From Candidatus Acidiferrales bacterium (lineage in GTDB: Bacteria > Acidobacteriota > Terriglobia > Acidiferrales > UBA7541), in the NCBI GenBank assembly GCA_035934015.1, contig DASYYH010000006.1, positions 124,001 through 188,000 of the forward strand: 64,000 bases of DNA, read 5' to 3'. The notes beneath the pieces are model-generated. The model had not been told where the DNA came from and did not search any database. It saw nothing but the letters and a program-made list of their open reading frames with translations. Positions 59,213 through 64,000 of the stretch are shown piece by piece. A program made the position numbers and the translations under genes. How positions within the stretch are numbered: the stretch's first letter is position 1; each line of letters starts with the position of its first letter.

Positions 59213-60433
59213 ATGGCCACTTTTCCCACGCTTCGAGCCGCACCGGCGTCCAAAAGACGCCTTACGCGACGCTTGATCGACACCAGCCTCACTTTATTTC
59301 CCGCTGCCGCACCCAACGGCACTTGTGAGCCTCGCGGCGCTTCTCCGCCCCCTCCGGCCGAAAGCCGGAGTATGAAGCCCGCAGAGGGACTGGTCGGTAT
59401 CGCACGCCTCGCCGCTTCCTCCCCTTTGGCTGAAGCCAAACGCGGGACCGAGTATTTCCGTCTTTCTGTCCGCTCGATATTGAATCGTTGCAATTCGCCG
59501 CGAGTCCCTTTTGGCTGGACGGTGAATCCCTACCGGGGATGCGAATTCGGATGCAAATACTGCTACGCACGCTACACCCACGAATACATGGAAATCGACG
59601 GCGGCGAATTCGAGCGGAAAATCTACTTGAAGGAAAATGCCAGCGCGCTGGTGGGGCGCGACCTCGAAAATGAGAAAATCTGGGGCGATCACATCGCCAT
59701 CGGCACGGCCACGGATCCTTATCAGCCGGCCGAACAGGAATTTCAGATAACGCGGTCGATTCTAGAGCGATTGGCAGAGCGCGAGGGACTAAGTCTTTCG
59801 ATTACGACGAAATCGGATCGCGTGATCCGCGACATCGAATTACTGAAGAAAGTCGCCGAGCGTTCGGCGATTAGTGTCAATCTCTCCGTGACAACTCTGA
59901 ACACGCGGCTTGCGCGATTGTTGGAACCTCGCGCGCCACGACCGGACCTCCGGCTTGCCGCTTTGCGGCGGTTGCGAGACGCGGGCATTTCGGCGGGCGT
60001 TCTGGCGATGCCGATTCTGCCCGGGATCACCGATGCAGAAGAGGACCTCGATGCTTTGGCTTGCGCTGTGCGCGAGGCGGCAGGGGAGTGGTTTGCAGGA
60101 AGAGTGCTTTTCCTGATGCCCGCAGCAGCAAAACAGTTCCTTCCTTTCATTTACACGAAATTTCCGAAGCTCGCGCGCCGCTATCGCGAATGGTATGCGA
60201 ACCGCGCCGATGCTCCGGAATCGTATCGCCGGGAGATCAGCGAGCGCATGGAACGCCTGCGCAAGAAATATGGCTTCGATACGCGCCCGGAGCGTTCGCC
60301 GAACAAATCTTGGCGATCGCCGCAACTGGCGCTTGCCCTGGGGACGCAAACGCCGCCGTGCGTTCATGCAATCACGCTGCCTGTTGTGTCGCGAGCGGGT
60401 GAGCTGCGCTCCGAAAATCGCGTCACGGCATGA
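59213..60433 (+). CDS. Radical SAM protein (SPL-like/Rv2578c-type family)
   Basis: 406 residues from the ATG at 59213, 28 bp after the predicted transcription start, or 353 from the ATG at 59372, where the family homology begins (VGIARLAASSPLAE). The cluster motif is GWTVNPYRGCEFGCKYCYARYTHEYME (CxxxCxxC near residues 108-115). Later motifs: IAIGTATDPYQPAEQEFQITRSILE, SITTKSDRVIRDIE, LSVTTLN, and AGISAGVLAMPILPGITDAEEDLD. It is cytoplasmic and of unknown substrate; relatives are annotated as spore photoproduct lyase-like or Rv2578c family. A hairpin at 59352-59370 overlaps the ribosome site of the second start. Confidence 0.87.
   Translation: MATFPTLRAAPASKRRLTRRLIDTSLTLFPAAAPNGTCEPRGASPPPPAESRSMKPAEGLVGIARLAASSPLAEAKRGTEYFRLSVRSILNRCNSPRVPFGWTVNPYRGCEFGCKYCYARYTHEYMEIDGGEFERKIYLKENASALVGRDLENEKIWGDHIAIGTATDPYQPAEQEFQITRSILERLAEREGLSLSITTKSDRVIRDIELLKKVAERSAISVNLSVTTLNTRLARLLEPRAPRPDLRLAALRRLRDAGISAGVLAMPILPGITDAEEDLDALACAVREAAGEWFAGRVLFLMPAAAKQFLPFIYTKFPKLARRYREWYANRADAPESYRREISERMERLRKKYGFDTRPERSPNKSWRSPQLALALGTQTPPCVHAITLPVVSRAGELRSENRVTA
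59352..59370 (+). promoter_or_regulatory. Hairpin CTCCGGC-cgaaa-GCCGGAG before an internal ATG
   Basis: A perfect 7-bp stem with a 5-nt loop ends 1 base before the ATG at 59372. The GGAG of its right arm is the only Shine-Dalgarno candidate for that start. If translation starts at 59372 it would be sequestered; if it starts at 59213 the hairpin is just coding sequence. Confidence 0.45.
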
Positions 60434-61064
60434 TGATTCGCGGAGCATCGCTTTCTTTGCCAGCGGTCTGCGGAAATTGAGCTTGCAGAGAGTTGATGAA
60501 TGCGCGCGAGCGCGGTCGGCCATTTGTCTCTCGCGTTCCTACGCGCAAGAGAAAGACGAGCAGCCGAAAGATTTCCGAATCCTTTAGCCTGCTGAATCCT
60601 GTTTGTTGCGCATCCTGCTTCTTAATCTCTTGCAAGAATTCCGAGAGTTGGCGGCAGAGCGCGCGCGGCAAAGGAGCATCAGGCTCGCGCGCGAAGTAGA
60701 TTCCGGATTCGAGCGTGCGATAGGTTTCCGCAAGCGCCGTCAGCGCGGCGAGAATTTCCGGATCGTTTGCTGTCGTATTTTCACGCACGAATTTTAGAAT
60801 GGAGAGCCCGAGCGCAGAAAGCAATTCCTGATTGCGCCGGAGGATCTCCACGGAAAGTTCGAGATCCGGAAACGGGACGTCCTTCGGATCGAGCGGCTTG
60901 CGATGCTCGATTTCGTAACGATGGGCGGCGACTAAGTGCGGGCAAGCGGGCGTGCAAGCAATGGTGACTTCACGATTCGTGCCGCAGCAGATGGCGCAGA
61001 TATTTTCGCCTTTCGCCGGGCAAAACCGCTTCGGCGCACGTCTCTCACAGATTGGACAGCTCAC
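60423..61064 (-). CDS. Cys-rich zinc-ribbon-like hypothetical protein
   Basis: 213 residues. The first 42 hold eight Cys (MSCPICERRAPKRFCPAKG, ICAICCGTNREVTIACTPACPHL), consistent with two small zinc sites. The rest is helical (LELSVEILRRNQELLSALG, IKKQDAQQTGFSRLKDSEIFRLLVFLLRVG). No domain named. The 3' end overlaps that of the radical SAM gene by 11 bp, convergently, so antisense interference between the two transcripts is possible. Confidence 0.75.
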   Translation of the reverse strand: MSCPICERRAPKRFCPAKGENICAICCGTNREVTIACTPACPHLVAAHRYEIEHRKPLDPKDVPFPDLELSVEILRRNQELLSALGLSILKFVRENTTANDPEILAALTALAETYRTLESGIYFAREPDAPLPRALCRQLSEFLQEIKKQDAQQTGFSRLKDSEIFRLLVFLLRVGTRETNGRPRSRAFINSLQAQFPQTAGKESDAPRIIMP

Positions 61065-61225
61065 GAATGTCTCCCAGAGTCACTGACGAATCTCCAGATT
61101 ATGAGAATCGAGCGAATGCAGCAAGCCTGAGCAGTTGTGGACACTGGGAAATTCTCGCGGAAAAGGAATTGCGAGCAGAGAGTGAGCGGCCAGCCACTAT
61201 ACGCGGCCGGCCGCTCGAATCGCGT

Positions 61226-61954
61226 TTACTGCAACGACTTCGGGTCTGATTTGTTCGTTGGCGAATGCTTTTCCAGCGTATCGATCAGCAATCGCGCGGG
61301 TGCCGGAATGCCCACGCCGCCCTTCAAGACGATATCCTTGGCATCTATCTTCCTACCGTAGATTTTCTCATTCCCACCGTTATCGGGCCGCAAAGTAGAT
61401 CCATTGAGCGAAATACCAGCAAACAGACCGCGCGACCGTGAGTAGCTGAGAATTTCCGCGCGCATTGTGACATCGGTGTCTGCGGAAGCATCCCGCCCTT
61501 TCGGTCCGGCGGCCGCGGATGCGTCAGCACCCAGCTTCACTTTGCTGCTGAGGATCGCATTCGCGCCGCGAGCATTCATTACCAGCAGGACAAAATCGGT
61601 CGCCTGCCCGCCGAGTTGAAAGCCGATGCCGCCGCCTTCGAGCGCGATCATTGTAGGCGCGCCCCATCGGCCACGGAAATGATCGCCCGTGCGGCAGGTC
61701 ATTGCTCCGCGGCCGTAGCTGCCGCTAATTCCAAATGCCACTTTGAGCACCGAGGGGATCACGATCACGCATTCCGCCTTGTCGAGCAAGTCCTGCGGGA
61801 TGTCGTCAGGTATGTTCAGGATATCCTTCATCACTTCGCCGGCGTTTTGAAGGCGTTCGGCGTCCTTGTTATCCGCGCGTGCGGTGGAGGGCGTGAGAAT
61901 CACTGGCAAGAGGACCATTGCCAGGGCCGTTAAGATGGTCAGCATTTTGCGCAT
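61226..61954 (-). CDS. Exported SYLF-domain (Ysc84-like) lipid-binding protein
   Basis: About 242 residues from the ATG at 61954, giving a signal peptide (LTILTALAMVLLPVILTPSTARA). SYLF pattern: DLLDKAECVIVIPSVLKVAFGISGSYGRGAM, CRTGDHFRGRWGAPTMIALEGGGIGFQLGGQATDFVLLVMNARG, and VTMRAEILSYSRSRGLFAGISLNGSTLRPDN. The domain binds lipids, and bacterial copies are usually periplasmic. It stands alone. Confidence 0.9.
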   Translation of the reverse strand: MRKMLTILTALAMVLLPVILTPSTARADNKDAERLQNAGEVMKDILNIPDDIPQDLLDKAECVIVIPSVLKVAFGISGSYGRGAMTCRTGDHFRGRWGAPTMIALEGGGIGFQLGGQATDFVLLVMNARGANAILSSKVKLGADASAAAGPKGRDASADTDVTMRAEILSYSRSRGLFAGISLNGSTLRPDNGGNEKIYGRKIDAKDIVLKGGVGIPAPARLLIDTLEKHSPTNKSDPKSLQ

Positions 61955-62130
61955 GAGAAGATACCTCCTGTATTTCGCAACCAAATTTGGCTCATCTTAT
62001 TCACAAACAAGACAACTTACAATGGCTGGGATCGGCCGGCTGGACGATGACCGATGTGAGGCCTAAAGAGAGTCGCGCCATCGCTGCTCTAGAAAAATCT
62101 GGCATATAATCGCGACTCTGTAATTCTATC

Positions 62131-63834
62131 ATGATGCGGCTCCTTATGCGAAAACCTTGGCTTTCGTCATGCGGCGCAAAATTCACGAGAAGCATCGGCG
62201 CAACTGTGCTTTTGTTTTCAGGTTGCCTGGTGCCCTGGGCACTGGCCAAACCGCCGGCTAATAAAGCAGCGGCGCTCCGCGAAAGCGCCGGCGTCGCAAG
62301 GTTTCGCCGCAGTGTAGAATCCGCGCTTGCTCAGCCAAACGCGCAGAAACTGTTCGCCGGTATCCTGATTGCTGACGCTGATTCCGGCAAAACGCTTTAC
62401 GAATTGAATTCCGGCCGCTACTTCACACCTGCTTCCAACACGAAACTTTTTACGACCGTGCTGGCTCTGACAGATCTCGGGCCCAATTATCGTTTCCACA
62501 CGACAATCGAGACTACAGGAACGGTTGATGCATCTGGACGCCTGAGCGGCGATCTCATTTTCGTCGGAGGCGGCGATCCGGATTTTTCCAATCGCACCAT
62601 TCCCTATGACGCGAAAAATCCCGTGACCGGCGACTCGGACGCGCCGCTTGCCGCGCTGGCGGATGCGATCGTCGCCAAAGGCGTCAAGGAAATCGATGGC
62701 GACATCGTTGCGGACGACAGTTATTTTCCCTACGAACCTTTTCCGGGCGGCTGGGCAATGGGCGATTTGCCATTCGATTATGGCGCTGCAGTCAGTGCGA
62801 TTTGCTTCGACGACAACGGACTGGATGTCAAGGTAATGCCCGGCGATCGCGTCGGCGAGCAAGCTACCGTCACTGTCGAGCCGTGGCCCGGCTACGACGT
62901 TTACGATTATGCGATCACAACTGGCGCGGATGATTCGCCGGTGGCCATTGATACGGTGGAGGAATCCGGTGCGAAACCTTTCCTTGTGCGTGGTTCAGTG
63001 CCTCTCGGACACGCGCCGGTGGACTTGGCGATGGCAATGCCCGATCCTGCAAAATACACGGCAAACGTGCTCGAGCAACTGCTTCTTGCGCGCGGTGTTC
63101 GCATTCGGGGTGATGTTCGCGTTCGCCATGCACCACCGCCGCCAGAGATTGTTAGCGCGGGCCCAAGCTCCATCGATTGCTGCAGGATGATGCAGTCGGG
63201 AAAAACAGGAAATGGGTCAACGAGTCAGGCGATGAATACCGCGCCGGATTCCACGGTGCTCGCCGAACGCGATTCGCCGCCACTTATCGAAATTATCCGC
63301 GTGTTGAACAAGGTCAGCGAAAATCTGCACGCCGAAATCCTGCTGCGCGCCATAGCGCGAGAGAAAACGGGCGTGGGCTCACGCGCAGCAGGCCTTCAGG
63401 CCGAACGAAATTTCCTCACGTCGATTGGCATAACGCCGAGTGACGTTCTTGTGAATGACGGCTCCGGTTTGTCGCGCGAAAATCTTGTCACGCCACAGGC
63501 GGTTGTCGCGCTCCTCGAATATGCGCGTCGCCAGCCGTGGGGCGATTCGTTCGCAAGCACTTTGCCGGTCGCCGGAGTTGACGGTACGCTTGACAATCGC
63601 ATGAAGGGCACGCCGGCCGAAGGGCGCGTGGAAGCGAAGACCGGTTCGGTGGAGCACACGCAAGCGTTATCCGGTTTTGCGACGACCGTGAACGGCGAGC
63701 ACCTCGGGTTTTCCATTTTTGTGAATCACAACGGCACGACGGGCCGCGATGCGGCGAATCTGATTGACACAATCTGCGAAGCGATGGTCGAGAATCTCGG
63801 AACGCCCGCGAAAAAAGCCAAGAAGCATCGATGA
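62131..63834 (+). CDS. dacB: D-alanyl-D-alanine carboxypeptidase/endopeptidase (PBP4 family, S13)
   Basis: 567 residues, exported (hydrophobic signal ATVLLFSGCLVPWALA). SxxK is in YFTPASNTKLFTTVLALTDLG, SxN in VLNKVSENLHAEILLRAIA and KTG in GRVEAKTGSVEHTQALSGFATTV, all intact. The large insert domain after the SxxK region contains VGGGDPDFSNRTIPYD and GWAMGDLPFDYGAAVSAICFDDNGLDV. It trims peptidoglycan cross-links and terminal D-Ala. A TATAAT at 62105 may be its -10. The stop overlaps the LOG gene (ATGA). Confidence 0.95.
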   Translation: MMRLLMRKPWLSSCGAKFTRSIGATVLLFSGCLVPWALAKPPANKAAALRESAGVARFRRSVESALAQPNAQKLFAGILIADADSGKTLYELNSGRYFTPASNTKLFTTVLALTDLGPNYRFHTTIETTGTVDASGRLSGDLIFVGGGDPDFSNRTIPYDAKNPVTGDSDAPLAALADAIVAKGVKEIDGDIVADDSYFPYEPFPGGWAMGDLPFDYGAAVSAICFDDNGLDVKVMPGDRVGEQATVTVEPWPGYDVYDYAITTGADDSPVAIDTVEESGAKPFLVRGSVPLGHAPVDLAMAMPDPAKYTANVLEQLLLARGVRIRGDVRVRHAPPPPEIVSAGPSSIDCCRMMQSGKTGNGSTSQAMNTAPDSTVLAERDSPPLIEIIRVLNKVSENLHAEILLRAIAREKTGVGSRAAGLQAERNFLTSIGITPSDVLVNDGSGLSRENLVTPQAVVALLEYARRQPWGDSFASTLPVAGVDGTLDNRMKGTPAEGRVEAKTGSVEHTQALSGFATTVNGEHLGFSIFVNHNGTTGRDAANLIDTICEAMVENLGTPAKKAKKHR

Positions 63835-64000
63835 ACAAATCTGCGTCTGCAAAGAACATCGAAAGGATCGTTACAGTCTTTGGCAGTTCGCGCCCGCGCG
63901 AAGGCGATAGACATTACACTCTGGCGCGTGAACTGGGCGCGACGCTTGCTTCGCGTGGCTTCGTCGTTTGCAACGGCGGTTACGGCGGAGTGATGGAAGC
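63831..64000 (+). CDS. LOG-family protein (lysine decarboxylase-like fold), 3' end off the window
   Basis: 57 codons are visible: RIVTVFGSSRPREGDRHYTLARELGATLASRGFVVCNGGYGGVMEA. The family hallmarks VFGSSR and NGGYGGVMEA are nucleotide-binding. Characterised members hydrolyse nucleoside 5'-monophosphates such as cytokinin precursors. The rest is beyond the window. The ATG overlaps the dacB stop. Confidence 0.85.
   Translation, partial: MNKSASAKNIERIVTVFGSSRPREGDRHYTLARELGATLASRGFVVCNGGYGGVME

Noticed and set aside
59213-60433. Radical SAM gene as the AmmeMemoRadiSam partner of the MEMO gene
   Set aside because: Its CxxxCxxC context and later motifs match the SPL-like/Rv2578c family, and it is 56 kb away.

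Overview
The window looks like chromosomal DNA of an Acidobacteriota soil bacterium. This is inferred from content, not from a marker gene: a FecR/DUF6600-type tryptophan-rich protein, a DUF4382-type lipoprotein, a BamA/TamA-SurA-like-TamB operon, a LysW-like zinc ribbon protein, a deoxyhypusine synthase-like gene, MglA, an exported DinB-like protein, and many short acidobacterial-style exported proteins. The DNA is GC-rich. Genes are dense, often with 4-bp ATGA overlaps, and there is no intact insertion sequence, phage or CRISPR array.

Layout. 1-9.2 kb: the large subunit of methylmalonyl-CoA mutase (cut by the window edge), small exported and membrane proteins, a MEMO-family gene, a FecR protein, yebC-ruvC, and a ThiF-type adenylyltransferase. 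9.3-16.9 kb: an overlapping outer-membrane assembly operon (POTRA/beta-barrel protein, SurA-like chaperone lacking a PPIase domain, TamB). 16.9-19.5 kb: modABC molybdate transporter. 19.6-23.6 kb: an overlapping chain of amino-acid permease, kynureninase-like PLP enzyme, pcm and a family 2 glycosyltransferase. 23.7-26.1 kb: exported DinB-like protein, then a membrane protein plus winged-helix regulator pair behind a palindromic operator and a perfect -35 box, then uppS. 26.2-30.8 kb: small membrane proteins, a Nudix hydrolase, the LysW-like protein, an FmdB-type zinc ribbon and a lipoprotein with a strong terminator.

30.8-33.2 kb is an accessory island made of two 3' remnants of RHS/YD-repeat genes. 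They share a 376-bp near-identical, gap-free repeat but have different tails. One tail ends in a HELxEAY motif, and its stop codon overlaps the start of a small membrane-anchored protein, as in polymorphic toxin/immunity pairs. 33.2-39.9 kb: an ECF sigma factor with a zinc-binding anti-sigma protein fused to a bactofilin-like/membrane module, an M28 peptidase, the DHS-like gene and a LysE exporter. 40-51 kb: polA (proofreading motifs degraded), a rhodanese, a cyclic-nucleotide-binding/glutaredoxin-like/thioredoxin-reductase-like fusion, tRNA-Asn, uvrA, and a decayed hicBA locus fused against a threonine dehydratase-like gene. 51-64 kb: mglA, a parS-like palindrome, a TPR protein, yvcK, glutamate dehydrogenase, a class II aldolase, ruvAB-folK, a response-regulator-like protein lacking its phospho-acceptor, a radical SAM gene behind paired GCGAA repeats, a Cys-rich protein, a SYLF protein, dacB and the start of a LOG-family gene.

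DNA repair and recombination are well represented (ruvC, ruvAB, polA, uvrA and possibly the radical SAM gene) but scattered. The most unusual parts are the RHS tip island, the palindromic operator/leaderless promoter at 24.3 kb, the helically phased GCGAA repeats at 59.1 kb, the long palindrome at 51.0 kb with degenerate relatives at 40.0 and 45.6 kb, and several proteins that have lost a key catalytic residue.
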